From positions 865,065 to 929,064 of the forward strand of contig NZ_JAAIYA010000001.1 of the NCBI RefSeq assembly GCF_010894405.1: DNA of 64,000 nt, written 5' to 3'. Under the pieces are notes generated by a model. That model had not been told where the DNA came from. It was given only the letters and a program-made list of their open reading frames with translations, and searched no databases. This DNA is from Pyxidicoccus caerfyrddinensis (GTDB lineage Bacteria; Myxococcota; Myxococcia; Myxococcales; Myxococcaceae). Position 1 is the stretch's first letter, and every line of letters starts with the position of its first letter. The position numbers and the translations under genes were made by a program. This document shows, in pieces, positions 1 to 8,041 of the stretch.

Positions 1-1074
1 GTCGAACTTCTCGTACTTGCAGCTGCCGCTGAGCTGCAGCGTGGCGAAGTCCTGGTTGCCCGCGCGCGCGGCCTCCAGCGCCTCGAAGTCCGCCAGGTTG
101 CAGCCGTCCACCTTGTCCACGCGGGCGGTGTAGATGAGGTCTCTCACCTCCATGCGCAGCGCGTAGTGCTCGCCGAACTGGAGGCGGAAGCCGCCGCCCA
201 CCGAGCCTAGGAACTTGGTGCCGGTGTCACCGAAGCGGGCCGGCACCGTGAAGGTCTCCCCGTCCACCTCGTTCGCCACTTCCGGGCGGATGAGGTGGCG
301 CGTGGAGCCCAGGCCCGCGCCGCCGCTGAGCACCACGCTGAACTGGGCCAGCGAGTCGTTGAGGAAGGCGAACTTGCCGTAGAGCGGCGTCACCTCCACG
401 CCCGCCTGCGCGCCCCACACCAGCAGCAGCGACGAGGCCGCCTGCGCCTGCTCGCGGACCTTGTCGATGAGCTCGAGGTTGAAGTCGCTCTCGTTCGAGT
501 ACCAGTTGTACTGGCCCATCAGCTGGAACGCGAAGTTCTCCTGCAGGTGGTAGATGTACTGGAGGGCCGAGCCGGCGTGGTTGGTGTACTTGCCGTTCAC
601 CTGCACCGTGGCCGGGAAGAACGCGAACTCGTGGTGGCCCTCGTCCGCGAAGCGCTTCTTCTGGACGATGTGCACCGACACGTTCGGGTTGTAGAGCGGC
701 GCGCCATGCACCAGGCGCTGCTGCTGGGCCTCGGTGGTGCGCGGGGACTCGGCGGCCAGCACGGGCGCGTCCTCCGGCGTCGCGGGCGCGTCCGGCTGCG
801 TGGGCTGGGGCTCGGCCACCACGGGCGTCTCTTCCGGAGAAGCGGGCGCGGGGGCCTCGGCGGCGGTGTCTGCTTCAGGAGCCGGCTCAGGCGTCTCCTG
901 CGGCACGACGGGCTCGGGCCGGGTCGCGGGCGCGGAGGGAGCCTCCGGCTTCGGCTGGGCCTGGACGGGCGGCGGCGGCACGGACGTCTCGGCGCCGGGC
1001 GCGGGCACGTTCGCCTGCGCGAGCGCGAGGGCCGGGGCGGCGACGAGGAGCGCGAGGGAGATGATGGGTCGCAT
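1..1074 (-). CDS. Outer-membrane beta-barrel domain protein (3' part outside window)
   Basis: The first 358 codons are visible; the stop lies beyond base 1. The N-terminus is a signal peptide (MRPIISLALLVAAPALALAQ). A Pro/Ala/Glu-rich linker of roughly 90 residues follows, then amphipathic beta-strand-like sequence. It resembles the myxobacterial outer-membrane beta-barrel family also seen in the next gene upstream; the two share phrases such as xPLYGKF/xPIYGKL and GGGLGS/GGAGLGS. It probably sits in the outer membrane with its linker in the periplasm. It lies 12 bp downstream of the paralogue, so the two are likely co-transcribed. Function unknown; the family call is by resemblance. Confidence 0.8.
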   Translation of the reverse strand, partial: MRPIISLALLVAAPALALAQANVPAPGAETSVPPPPVQAQPKPEAPSAPATRPEPVVPQETPEPAPEADTAAEAPAPASPEETPVVAEPQPTQPDAPATPEDAPVLAAESPRTTEAQQQRLVHGAPLYNPNVSVHIVQKKRFADEGHHEFAFFPATVQVNGKYTNHAGSALQYIYHLQENFAFQLMGQYNWYSNESDFNLELIDKVREQAQAASSLLLVWGAQAGVEVTPLYGKFAFLNDSLAQFSVVLSGGAGLGSTRHLIRPEVANEVDGETFTVPARFGDTGTKFLGSVGGGFRLQFGEHYALRMEVRDLIYTARVDKVDGCNLADFEALEAARAGNQDFATLQLSGSCKYEKFD

Positions 1075-1086
1075 AGTCAGGAGGAC

Positions 1087-1911
1087 CTAGAAGGAGAAGG
1101 TGTAGCCAAGGTCGAACTGCACCAGGTGCGTGAAGCCGGGGCTGGCCGCGGGCTCACCCGTCTCGCGCCCCGCCTCCCAGTCATCGCGCAGCAGGTTGAC
1201 GCGGTAGGCGTCGCGGAACACCCAGTCGCGCAGCTCCAGCCGCACGCCGTGCTTGTTGAGGACGAAGAAGCGGAAGCCCACCGCGGCGGACACCACCGGG
1301 GCCACGCGCGTCTCCTTCACCCAGTAGTCACTCGACGCCGAGCCCCGGTCCTCCGGCACCGCGCGGTCGTCACAGATGCCCAGCTCCCGGTCCACCACCT
1401 GGGTGCACTGGATGACGGAGTTGCGCTGGAAGGAGCCGAGGCCGCCGCCGGCCCAGACGTACGCCTGGAAGTGGGCGGGCAAATCGGACAGCAGGCTGAG
1501 CTTCCCGTAGATGGGCGCCCACCTCACGCCGGCCACGCCGTGGAGGTTCATCTCCCAGAGGTCCTCGAGCTCGTCCGTCACCTTCTTGTCCTGGCGGTCC
1601 AGGAAGCTCTCGGAGATGGAGCGCGCGAGCCCGGTGTGGCGGCTGGCCGCGTAGCCGGCGCGCGCCTCGAGCGCGAAGGTGTTGAAGAGGTTGTAGGCGA
1701 CGCCGACGTTGAAGAAGTAGTGCGCCGTCAGGTGCGTCTGAACCGGAAGGCCCACGCCGAGCGACAGCTCGAGGTGCCCTCCGGGCTCGAACAGCCGGTT
1801 GCGGACGACGACATTGTCGAGGACCTTCTCATCATCGTCCTGCGCCGAGGCGACAGGCGCCGCCAGCGAAATGGCCAACGAAGCAATGACGCGGAGCGTG
1901 CGTGCGTTCAT
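1087..1911 (-). CDS. Outer-membrane beta-barrel domain protein
   Basis: 274 residues. A signal peptide ends near PVASAQ (about residue 23), followed by an acidic stretch (DDDEK) and alternating hydrophobic/polar segments typical of a small beta-barrel. The final residue is phenylalanine (GYTFSF), as expected for a BAM-assembled outer-membrane protein. Two cysteines in a long loop (IQCTQVVDRELGICD) could form a disulphide. It is the first gene of a two-gene unit with the similar protein 12 bp downstream. No ligand or function can be inferred. The ATG is preceded by about 400 bp without a gene that should hold the promoter. Confidence 0.82.
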   Translation of the reverse strand: MNARTLRVIASLAISLAAPVASAQDDDEKVLDNVVVRNRLFEPGGHLELSLGVGLPVQTHLTAHYFFNVGVAYNLFNTFALEARAGYAASRHTGLARSISESFLDRQDKKVTDELEDLWEMNLHGVAGVRWAPIYGKLSLLSDLPAHFQAYVWAGGGLGSFQRNSVIQCTQVVDRELGICDDRAVPEDRGSASSDYWVKETRVAPVVSAAVGFRFFVLNKHGVRLELRDWVFRDAYRVNLLRDDWEAGRETGEPAASPGFTHLVQFDLGYTFSF

Positions 1912-2311
1912 GGTTCCTGCCCGGCCCGTGGGGTGGGCCGCCGTGTGCGGGAGGTCGAAGCCTCCCCCATCCCGGGCGCCTGCGTCACTCGACGATCAGG
2001 CCCCTTCGTGGCGCATCCATGTGCACACGGCTTCCACGAGCGACAAGCCACGATGGCGCGGAGTCGGTATTCTTTTCACCCACGCTGACGCGGGGCGCCC
2101 ACCGGTCAACGTTTCGGGGCGCGCCCGTGACACGGCCGTGGGAAAGAGGGCAGGCAGGGCCCCACTGGGGGCACACCTGTACCTACCCGTGACGTCGCCC
2201 CGCGGGAAGCAAGCCCTGCCCCGCAAAGCGAACGCCCCGCCCGGATGCCCGACGAAGCGGGCCCGGAGGCGGGGCGTCAGGAGCGCCTGGACTGCAGGGC
2301 GCCCGGTGCGA
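1912..2311. other. Gene-free stretch between rplC and the OMP pair
   Basis: About 400 bp with no supportable gene. Long open frames cross it on both strands but are high-GC shadows without family resemblance. It contains the rplC terminator-like hairpin (2232-2277) and presumably the promoter of the OMP pair. I could not identify a convincing -35/-10 or -24/-12 element for that promoter. Confidence 0.6.
2232..2277 (-). terminator. Terminator-like hairpin after rplC
   Basis: A perfect 10-bp inverted repeat, ACGCCCCGCC (2232-2241) and GGCGGGGCGT (2268-2277), encloses a smaller GCCCG/CGGGC stem. It begins 35 bp past the rplC stop. No proper U-tract follows, so it may be Rho-assisted or a 3'-end stabiliser. 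Confidence 0.5.
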
Positions 2312-2983
2312 CTAGCCGCGCGCGGCCTTGTGCTGCGCGCGCATGGCCACCTTGATGCTCGGCCGGACGTAGACGACGGCGTTGTTGTGGCCCGGGACGG
2401 CACCCTTCACGAGCAGGAGGCCCTTCTCCACGTCCACTTCGACGACGGTCAGGTTCTGCGTGGTGACCTGCTCCACGCCGAAGTGACCCGGCATCTTCTT
2501 GTTGGGGTAGGTACGGCCAGGCGTCTTACGCTGACCGATGGCGCCCGGGTGACGCTGGTACTCGTGCGTACCGTGCGTCTTCGTCTGCGAGCCCTTGAAG
2601 CTCCAGCGGCGCATGACGCCGGAGAAGCCGCGGCCCTTCGTGACGCCGGTGACGTCCACCAGCTCGCCCTTGGCGAACATGTCGGCCTTCACGGCGTCGC
2701 CCACGTTGAAGGAGGAAGCCTCCTCCGGGGTGACACGGAACTCCTTCAGGTGACGGCGGTAGGGCGCGTTGGCCTTCTTGAAAAAGCCGCGCTCGGCCAG
2801 GTTGAGAATCTTCTCGCGGATCTCACCAAAGCCGATCGTCACCGCGGAGTACTGGTCCTTCTCCGGGGTGCGCTTGCCCACGACCTGGCAGGTGCCCACA
2901 TCGATCACGGTGACCGGGACGAGGTTGCCCTCATCGTTGAACACCTGGGTCATTCCGATCTTCTTGCCAATCAGACCCTTCAC
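2312..2983 (-). CDS. rplC: 50S ribosomal protein L3
   Basis: 223 residues. L3 binds near the 3' end of 23S rRNA and is an early assembly protein. The N-terminus GLIGKKIGMTQVF and the loop GAIGQRKTPGRTYPNKKMPG are diagnostic; the Gln of GxIGQ is the residue PrmB methylates in E. coli. I start at GTG 2983, preceded by GAGG at a good distance and matching the family N-terminus; an open frame continues upstream to 3109 without family similarity. The gene stands alone, with its own sigma-70-like promoter (3078-3105) and terminator-like hairpin, about 49 kb from the spc-alpha block. Whether the S10 operon just outside the window has another rplC cannot be seen. Confidence 0.96.
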   Translation of the reverse strand: MKGLIGKKIGMTQVFNDEGNLVPVTVIDVGTCQVVGKRTPEKDQYSAVTIGFGEIREKILNLAERGFFKKANAPYRRHLKEFRVTPEEASSFNVGDAVKADMFAKGELVDVTGVTKGRGFSGVMRRWSFKGSQTKTHGTHEYQRHPGAIGQRKTPGRTYPNKKMPGHFGVEQVTTQNLTVVEVDVEKGLLLVKGAVPGHNNAVVYVRPSIKVAMRAQHKAARG

Positions 2984-3077
2984 GTCGTCCTCACTGCCAG
3001 CGCGCGTGGCGCGGAAAATCCCAATAAATTCAATGACCTGGACTGCTCGCGTCCCCGCGGTCGCCAGGAAGCGGCGC

Positions 3078-3105
3078 AATGTAGCAGACGCGCCCCCCAC
3101 GTCAA
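3078..3105 (-). promoter_or_regulatory. Sigma-70-like promoter of rplC
   Basis: On the minus strand, TTGACG (3105-3100), a 16-bp spacer, then TACATT (3083-3078). Transcription would begin near 3071, giving an 85-90 nt leader before the GTG at 2983. The leader contains an unusually AT-rich patch (TTGAATTTATTGGGATTTTC). Confidence 0.5.
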
Positions 3106-3127
3106 GCACTACGGGCGGGGGGTTCCC

Positions 3128-3898
3128 TCACTGGGCGCGATCAAGCCGCGGGTAGAACGGTGCGAGTTGCGCATCGGGGATGCGCCGAGCGTACACGTCC
3201 TCGCCGAGCAGGAACAGCGATTGATCCAGGTAATCCTCCGCGGCCTTCACCTGTTCCTCCTTCGCGGCGATTGCCTGGTCGAGCTCCGCCATCTGGTGGT
3301 CGTGCTCCAGCTTGCGCGCCTCCTCCTCGTCCTCCATCTCCAGCATGCGCTTGTGCGCCAGGATGCCGGCGGAGCCGGGCTGGCCGGGCTCGGGGGTGAG
3401 GGCATTGGACACGCGGACCTCCAGGTCCTCCACCTCGCGGCCCAGGCGCATCTGCGCGAGCCGGTTCTTCTTGAGGTTGGTGCGAGCGACGTCGATCTTG
3501 CTCGCCTCCGTGCCCGTCAGCTCCATGTCCTTGATCTTCTTCTCGAGCTTCTGGAGGCCGTCCAGGGCGTAGCGCAGCTCGGCGCGGCGGGTGGACAGCG
3601 TCTTGCGCAGGTCCTTGACCTTGCCCTCGATGGCGTCCACCGCCTTCTTCCACTTCTTCACGACGACCTGGTGCCCGGCCCGCTCCTCGGCCTGCTGGGC
3701 CAGGTAGTCCTGCCAGGCGGCATCGTGGTCGTTCATCTCCTGCTCGAGCGCGGCCAGCTCGTCCCGGCGCGCCACCACGGCCTCTTCGGCGCGGTAGACG
3801 CGGTCCATGGAGCGCGGGCAGTTGGGCTTGCCGGGCAGCCGATCACGCGCCAGGTCGCCCAGCTGGAAGATGAGGTCGTTGTAGCTCTCCTTCGCCAT
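3128..3898 (-). CDS. Coiled-coil protein of unknown function
   Basis: 256 residues, highly charged. Heptad-like Leu/Ala/Glu/Lys spacing runs from about residue 35 to 235, with no signal peptide, membrane segment or enzyme motif. A short Pro/Gly break (TPEPGQPGSAGI) near residue 170 splits it into two coiled-coil arms, like an intracellular antiparallel hairpin. It is upstream of rplC on the same strand, but the promoter-like element in between suggests separate transcription. I do not recognise a named family. A structural or scaffolding role is only a guess. Confidence 0.75.
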   Translation of the reverse strand: MAKESYNDLIFQLGDLARDRLPGKPNCPRSMDRVYRAEEAVVARRDELAALEQEMNDHDAAWQDYLAQQAEERAGHQVVVKKWKKAVDAIEGKVKDLRKTLSTRRAELRYALDGLQKLEKKIKDMELTGTEASKIDVARTNLKKNRLAQMRLGREVEDLEVRVSNALTPEPGQPGSAGILAHKRMLEMEDEEEARKLEHDHQMAELDQAIAAKEEQVKAAEDYLDQSLFLLGEDVYARRIPDAQLAPFYPRLDRAQ

Positions 3899-3994
3899 GG
3901 GCGGGTTTCTACGCCCAACGCGCGGGGACTGTCACCGGGAGAGCGAGCCGGGTGGACTTCAGGCGCCCGTTTTCAGGAGCCTGGAGACGCGTCT

Positions 3995-4468
3995 TTAGGA
4001 GCCCGGCGACGCGTCCACGGTGGAGGACGGCCCGTGCATGACGGCGGCCAGGGCCCCTTCCGCCAGGGCGAGCAGCTCCCGGGCGCGGTCCTGTTCCTCC
4101 GTACGGTTGAGCTCGCACACCCAGGCGGAGGACAGGTCCGCCTGCTGGCGCGCCAGCTCGGCCGTCGTCTCGTAGCGGGCGGCGGACGCGCGGGCGAAGC
4201 AGCCCTCGCGTCGCAGCTCGAGGATGGTGTCCGCGTCCAGCTCGATGTCCTCGGGCGGAACGGGCAGCGGTCCCCGGCCCAGCGCGGCCAGCCGGGCCAG
4301 CAGGCGCGAGGCGTGTGCGCGGCAGAAGGCGGCCAGCACCATCAGCCTTGCCCGGACCCGCGCATCGCCAATGCGCTCCGCCAGCGCTGTCATCCGCCGG
4401 GCGGAAACGACTTCCGCCTCCCATGCGGCGGCCAGCGCAGCGGCCAGCCGGGTATGCCTCGCACCCAT
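3995..4468 (-). CDS. Small helical protein, possibly ferritin-like fold
   Basis: 157 residues, almost entirely predicted helix and rich in Ala, Arg, Leu and Glu. The pattern of four or five long amphipathic helices with scattered Glu/His (AFCRAHASRLLARL, DADTILELRREGC, LARQQADLSSAWVCELNRTEEQ) recalls ferritin-like or DUF2383-type bundles. I cannot confirm an ExxH metal-binding set, so no catalytic claim is made. The ATG follows GGGGGA at a good Shine-Dalgarno distance. It has no signal peptide and is probably cytoplasmic. It lies 58 bp downstream of the HupE-like gene and may share its transcript. Confidence 0.65.
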   Translation of the reverse strand: MGARHTRLAAALAAAWEAEVVSARRMTALAERIGDARVRARLMVLAAFCRAHASRLLARLAALGRGPLPVPPEDIELDADTILELRREGCFARASAARYETTAELARQQADLSSAWVCELNRTEEQDRARELLALAEGALAAVMHGPSSTVDASPGS

Positions 4469-4526
4469 TGACGTCCCCCGTTCCCTACCCTCTATGCCGG
4501 CAACGTAGGGACGCCCTCCGCCGGAT

Positions 4527-5666
4527 TCAACCGAGTGCCCGCTCGATCATCCAGTACCCACCAGCAGCGAGGATGCACACCGACACCGCGCGCACCGTCT
4601 TGAGGTGCAGCGCCGGTCGCCGCTGCACCATGCGCAGCACGGGAAGCAGCACGGCCACCACCGCCGCCTGCCCGACTTCCACGCCGACGTTGAAGCCCAG
4701 CAGCGCGGGGGCCACCGAGTCCCCCAGCCCGTAGTTCTTCAGCACGCTCGCGAAGCCGAAGCCGTGCACCAGCCCGAAGAGGAAGGTGACAAGGGCGCGG
4801 TGGCGGTGCTCGCGCAGGACGAGGTTCTCCACCGCCACATAGATGATGGACGCGGCGATGGCGGCCTCCACCCAGCGTGCCCGGTCTCCGTCCAGCCCCA
4901 CCCAGCCCAGCACGACGGCCCCCAGGGTGAGGGAGTGCGCGACGGTGAACGACGACACGAGCAGCAGCACCCGCCTCCACCCGCCGCCCACCAGCAGCAC
5001 CGCGAGCAGGAAGGCGAGGTGGTCCCAGCCGTCGAAGATGTGGCGGACGCCCTCCTCCACCCAGCCGAGGATGCCGCGGACGGACGCGCTCCCCTTCCCT
5101 CCCTCCGCGAGGCCGGGGATGTCCACGCTCGGCTGCGCGGCGTCCGCGAACACCGAGCCCGGGACTTCACCGTCCAGCGAGCTGCCGAGGATCACGCGGT
5201 AGCCCACCGGCAGCACCGACAGCACGGTGTACGTCTGCCGCAGCGGCCCCGGAGGGCAGGTGAAGGTGGCGGTCAGCTCCACGTACGTCTGGCGCAGCAG
5301 CGCGGAGTGGGAGGTGCGCGTGCAGGGCCGCCCGCCCGCGGTGAGCGGCAGCGCGTCCCACACGCCCACCTCGAGCGCGGCGCGGCGGGCGTCCAGGTCC
5401 GTCTGGGACACCGTGCCGTCCCCGTCCGCGTCGGCGGGCAGCAGCAGGCCGAGCGTGCCCGCCGTCAGCGTGAGCACCTGACGAACCTCCGACCCCCCGG
5501 GCTCGCCCGCCGGCCTGGCGCCGGGAGCGTCGCGCGACTCGCCATTCGGAGAGCCCGTCGGGGTGCGGCGCACCTGTGAATAGAGGATGTCCGCGTCGTG
5601 CGCGGAGGCCGCGCCCGCGGCCAACAGGAGGGCCGCGAGCAGCACCCGGGAGGAGGCCCTCGTCAT
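4527..5666 (-). CDS. HupE/UreJ-like membrane protein with EF-hand
   Basis: 379 residues from ATG 5666; a GTG 21 bp upstream is the alternative start. The order is a signal peptide ending ASAHD, a periplasmic beta-rich domain of about 190 residues, then a six- or seven-helix membrane domain. The membrane domain carries the HupE/UreJ hallmarks GWDHLAFLLAVLL, FTVAHSLTL, VAVENL, FGLVHGFGFA and FNVGVEVGQ. The periplasmic part contains a textbook calcium-binding EF-hand loop, DADGDGTVSQTD, with ligands at positions 1, 3, 5, 7, 9 and 12. HupE/UreJ proteins are linked to nickel uptake, but members of this longer type occur without hydrogenase or urease genes, and none is nearby. The substrate is unknown. 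Confidence 0.82.
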   Translation of the reverse strand: MTRASSRVLLAALLLAAGAASAHDADILYSQVRRTPTGSPNGESRDAPGARPAGEPGGSEVRQVLTLTAGTLGLLLPADADGDGTVSQTDLDARRAALEVGVWDALPLTAGGRPCTRTSHSALLRQTYVELTATFTCPPGPLRQTYTVLSVLPVGYRVILGSSLDGEVPGSVFADAAQPSVDIPGLAEGGKGSASVRGILGWVEEGVRHIFDGWDHLAFLLAVLLVGGGWRRVLLLVSSFTVAHSLTLGAVVLGWVGLDGDRARWVEAAIAASIIYVAVENLVLREHRHRALVTFLFGLVHGFGFASVLKNYGLGDSVAPALLGFNVGVEVGQAAVVAVLLPVLRMVQRRPALHLKTVRAVSVCILAAGGYWMIERALG

Positions 5667-5718
5667 GGCGGCGCAGCCTGCCTTCACGGCCGGCCCGCGT
5701 CCACCGCCGGCCGGCTGC

Positions 5719-6285
5719 CTACTCCTGGATGAAGCGCAGCTGCACCTGCTGGCGGCCGCTCAGGCCCCCATGCCGGGTGCCGCAGTAGGGGCAGAACAGG
5801 GGCTGGTCCCAGTCCCACAGCACCTTGACGTCCTCCCCGCAGCACAGCATGGGCAGCGTCCGCAGCAGTTCGTCCGCCTCCGGGTCCATGGGCCCGGGCA
5901 GCGCCTCCGGCGTCACCGCGACGAAGGTGGGCCGAGGGTTGAGCGACAGCGTGCGATTCACATGGGCCAGTTGCTCGTAGCGCACGTGGTTGGCCCACGC
6001 GCGCGCCACACCCTCCAGGTGCGTCTGCTGTGCGGGCGTGAGGAAGGCATCCGCCTCCGCGCGCGTGCCGCAGTACGGGCAGCGCCACAGCGGCAGCCCG
6101 TCCTCCCCTTCGTGCGCGTTCTCGAAGGTGAAGAAGGCCTGCAGCTTGTGCAGCACCGCGCGCGCGTCGAACGGGCCCGGCCGCATCTTGAAGGGCCGCT
6201 GGCAGCCCGGGCACTCGCGCCGCGTGAAGCCCGCGGTGTCCCGGGGCAGCTCCAGGCCCGTGACTTCCAGCCCGACACCGCTCAT
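5719..6285 (-). CDS. CxxC-rich (zinc-ribbon-like) protein
   Basis: 188 residues from ATG 6285; the open frame extends upstream only as a shadow. Three CxxC pairs are visible: CPGC (25-28), CPYC (69-72) and CPYC (165-168), plus an adjacent Cys pair at 148-149. The two CPYCGTR repeats look like zinc-ribbon knuckles. Between them lies a helical region with no membrane segment. The start overlaps the stop of the upstream small membrane protein (ATGA), so translation is probably coupled. No family recognised; a metal-binding cytoplasmic protein is the safest description. Confidence 0.75.
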   Translation of the reverse strand: MSGVGLEVTGLELPRDTAGFTRRECPGCQRPFKMRPGPFDARAVLHKLQAFFTFENAHEGEDGLPLWRCPYCGTRAEADAFLTPAQQTHLEGVARAWANHVRYEQLAHVNRTLSLNPRPTFVAVTPEALPGPMDPEADELLRTLPMLCCGEDVKVLWDWDQPLFCPYCGTRHGGLSGRQQVQLRFIQE

Positions 6286-6458
6286 GGGTTCGCCGTCCAT
6301 CTCGCGCGCGTCGTCCGCCGGCCGGTGGACACCACCGCCAGCAGGAAGGCCACGAAGGAGAACAACAGCAGCAGGTGGACCCAGTAGCCCTCGGTGGAGC
6401 CCGCCGTCATCCCGAGCCCCCACAACACCAGCAGGATCATTCCCATCGTCCAGTACAC
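6282..6458 (-). CDS. Small membrane protein, Lmo0937-like
   Basis: 58 residues with two hydrophobic helices separated by a short polar turn (TAGSTEGYW) and a basic tail (TGRRTTRARW). The segment ILLVLWGLGMTAG followed by a second helix matches the short Lmo0937-type stress membrane proteins, whose biochemical role is unknown. I chose GTG 6458 because GGGAGG sits 6 nt upstream. The stop codon overlaps the next gene's ATG, so the two are likely translated together. A possible promoter lies at 6494-6522. Confidence 0.7.
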   Translation of the reverse strand: MYWTMGMILLVLWGLGMTAGSTEGYWVHLLLLFSFVAFLLAVVSTGRRTTRARWTANP

Positions 6459-6493
6459 GCCACACCTCCCAAGCCCACACCCTGGCGCGGGCA

Positions 6494-6522
6494 AAGCTAG
6501 GAACGGGTACCGGACCGGGCAA
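6494..6522 (-). promoter_or_regulatory. Possible sigma-70 promoter for the small membrane protein gene
   Basis: Minus strand TTGCCC (6522-6517), a 17-bp spacer, then TAGCTT (6499-6494). Transcription would begin near 6487, about 29 nt before the GTG. Spacing is ideal but each hexamer is imperfect. Confidence 0.35.
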
Positions 6523-6651
6523 CCCAGTCCTTTTCACAGCCTCACGTTGGGTAAAGCACTGCCCCACCCGGGCATTTTTTCCGACGTGCGGGGCGATCCT
6601 CCAGCCCTTGCGTGGAGATCTCATAAGGAGGGACGCAGTGTGAAAGGCGCA

Positions 6652-6667
6652 TGGCACGCCGCCTGCT
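6652..6667 (+). promoter_or_regulatory. Sigma-54-like promoter (-24/-12) of the lytic transglycosylase gene
   Basis: TGGCACG-CCGC-CTGCT: a perfect -24 element and a -12 element differing from TTGCT by one base. GG and GC have the exact 10-base separation sigma-54 needs. The predicted start is near 6678, 68 bp before the ATG. No clear activator site was found upstream. Confidence 0.5.
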
Positions 6668-6745
6668 TTGCCGCCATCGCATCAGAAGTCAGTTGGAGTT
6701 GCAGGTTCAGCGGGCGCGCGCAGCACTGGCGCCGGGGAGGGCGGG

Positions 6746-7483
6746 ATGCGGGGCTGGACGGTGGCGATGGCGGCAGCGGCGTGGTTGGTGGGAACTGAGG
6801 CGTTCGCGTTTCCGGTGCAGGTGCCGGAAGGCCCCCAGGGTGAGGCACTGGAAGTGGTGGAGCTGCGCGCACAGTTGTCCGCGCGTGACGCCGAGCTGAA
6901 GGCGGCCCTGGCGAAGCTCCAGGTGTACGAGGACGAGGCGGACTTCGCCGAGGCCGACCGGCTGGGCGTGGCGGCGCTGGTGAAGGCCTCCGGCCTGCCC
7001 GAGCGGCAGCAGCGGCGGCTGGCGGTGGCCATCGTCCGCGAGGCCCGGGCCAACAACGTGGACCCGCTGCTGGTGGTGGCGGTCATCCGGTGCGAGAGCA
7101 GCTTCAACAACTACGCCGTCTCGGGCGTGGGGGCCATGGGCCTGATGCAGGTGATGCCAGACACCGGCAAGTACCTGGCGGAGAAGGGCGGCTACAAGCT
7201 GGGCCGCTCCAGCAACCTCTTCGACGCGGAGACGAACGTGCAGCTGGGCACCGCGTACCTGGCGGACCTCATCTCCCGCTTCGGCACCGTGGAGAAGGCC
7301 CTGGTGGCCTACAACGCGGGCCCCGGGCTGGCCAAGCGCATCCTCGCGAAGCCGGAGGTCCGCAAGAAGTTCATGGCGGGCTACCCGACCAAGGTCGTGA
7401 AGGAGTTCCGGAAGCTGAAGGCCCAGCAGGAGCGCCAGCTCACCCTCGCCGACCAGCAGACAACGGTTGACCGCAAGGGTTGA
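6746..7483 (+). CDS. Lytic transglycosylase (SLT domain)
   Basis: 245 residues from ATG 6746, which follows GGAGGGCGGG; the open frame extends upstream without a better start. The order is a signal peptide (MRGWTVAMAAAAWLVGTEAF), a short coiled coil (about 35-65), then an SLT-family lysozyme-like domain. Visible motifs are the catalytic Glu117 in IRCESSFNNYAVS, GAMGLMQVMPDTG, NVQLGTAYL and AYNAGPG. It should cleave the MurNAc-GlcNAc bond in the periplasm to leave 1,6-anhydro ends. It is monocistronic in appearance, behind a sigma-54-like promoter, so it may serve a regulated remodelling step such as envelope complex insertion or development (inference). Confidence 0.9.
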   Translation: MRGWTVAMAAAAWLVGTEAFAFPVQVPEGPQGEALEVVELRAQLSARDAELKAALAKLQVYEDEADFAEADRLGVAALVKASGLPERQQRRLAVAIVREARANNVDPLLVVAVIRCESSFNNYAVSGVGAMGLMQVMPDTGKYLAEKGGYKLGRSSNLFDAETNVQLGTAYLADLISRFGTVEKALVAYNAGPGLAKRILAKPEVRKKFMAGYPTKVVKEFRKLKAQQERQLTLADQQTTVDRKG

Positions 7484-7717
7484 CCGACAGGCAACATGCT
7501 GGACGCCCGTTGCATGACAATCCGGTGAATCTTCCCTGGGGGGGGCTGACCTTCCCAGTCGCCAAGGTGCAGTGTGTGCGCCCGGTTGAGAGCACTCCAC
7601 GGGTTGTCTCATCCGTGGAACTTCCGGGCCCTTGCCGGGTCTGGAAATTGCCCTCAGCCGCCGTGCCCATCTCAACGGCACATCGTGCACACAGCATCTA
7701 CTTGGGAGCGCACAGCG

Positions 7718-8041
7718 ATGGCGGGGCTACAGATTCACAGTGAGGAGGTCGCAGGTCGGGTCACCCTTCGGCTGGAGGGCATCCTGGACGGCAGGACGGC
7801 GCACGAGGTGCGCACCTCGCTGAGTGAGCTCAGCGGCCGCGAGGTCGTCCTGGACTTCACGCACCTGCGCGAGTTCAAGGACAGCGCGGTGGGCGTGCTG
7901 ACCCGTGAGCTGGTAGAGCGGCCGGTGCAGCTGCGCGGCCTGGCCACGCATCACGAGCGGATGTTCCGCTACTTCGGCGTCGGCACGGGCGAGTCCCAGC
8001 GCCGCGCGTACTACACGCCCGAGGACATCCTCTCGGCGTGA
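7718..8041 (+). CDS. STAS-like (anti-sigma-antagonist-like) protein
   Basis: 107 residues from ATG 7718. The pattern GRVTLRLEGILDGRTAHEVR...VVLDFTHLREFKDSAVGVL is the beta-alpha-beta core of a STAS domain, as in SpoIIAA/RsbV. The residue normally phosphorylated sits in a DSxGxG-type loop; here the loop reads FKDSAVGVL, which retains a serine. It could bind an anti-sigma factor or act as a signalling adaptor. No partner kinase or sigma gene is adjacent; the next gene is a MoxR operon 98 bp downstream. The ATG has a GGGAG about 11 nt upstream. Confidence 0.7.
   Translation: MAGLQIHSEEVAGRVTLRLEGILDGRTAHEVRTSLSELSGREVVLDFTHLREFKDSAVGVLTRELVERPVQLRGLATHHERMFRYFGVGTGESQRRAYYTPEDILSA

Noticed and set aside
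1912-2311. Small open frames between rplC and the OMP pair
   Set aside because: None has a ribosome site with a plausible protein; all are compositional.
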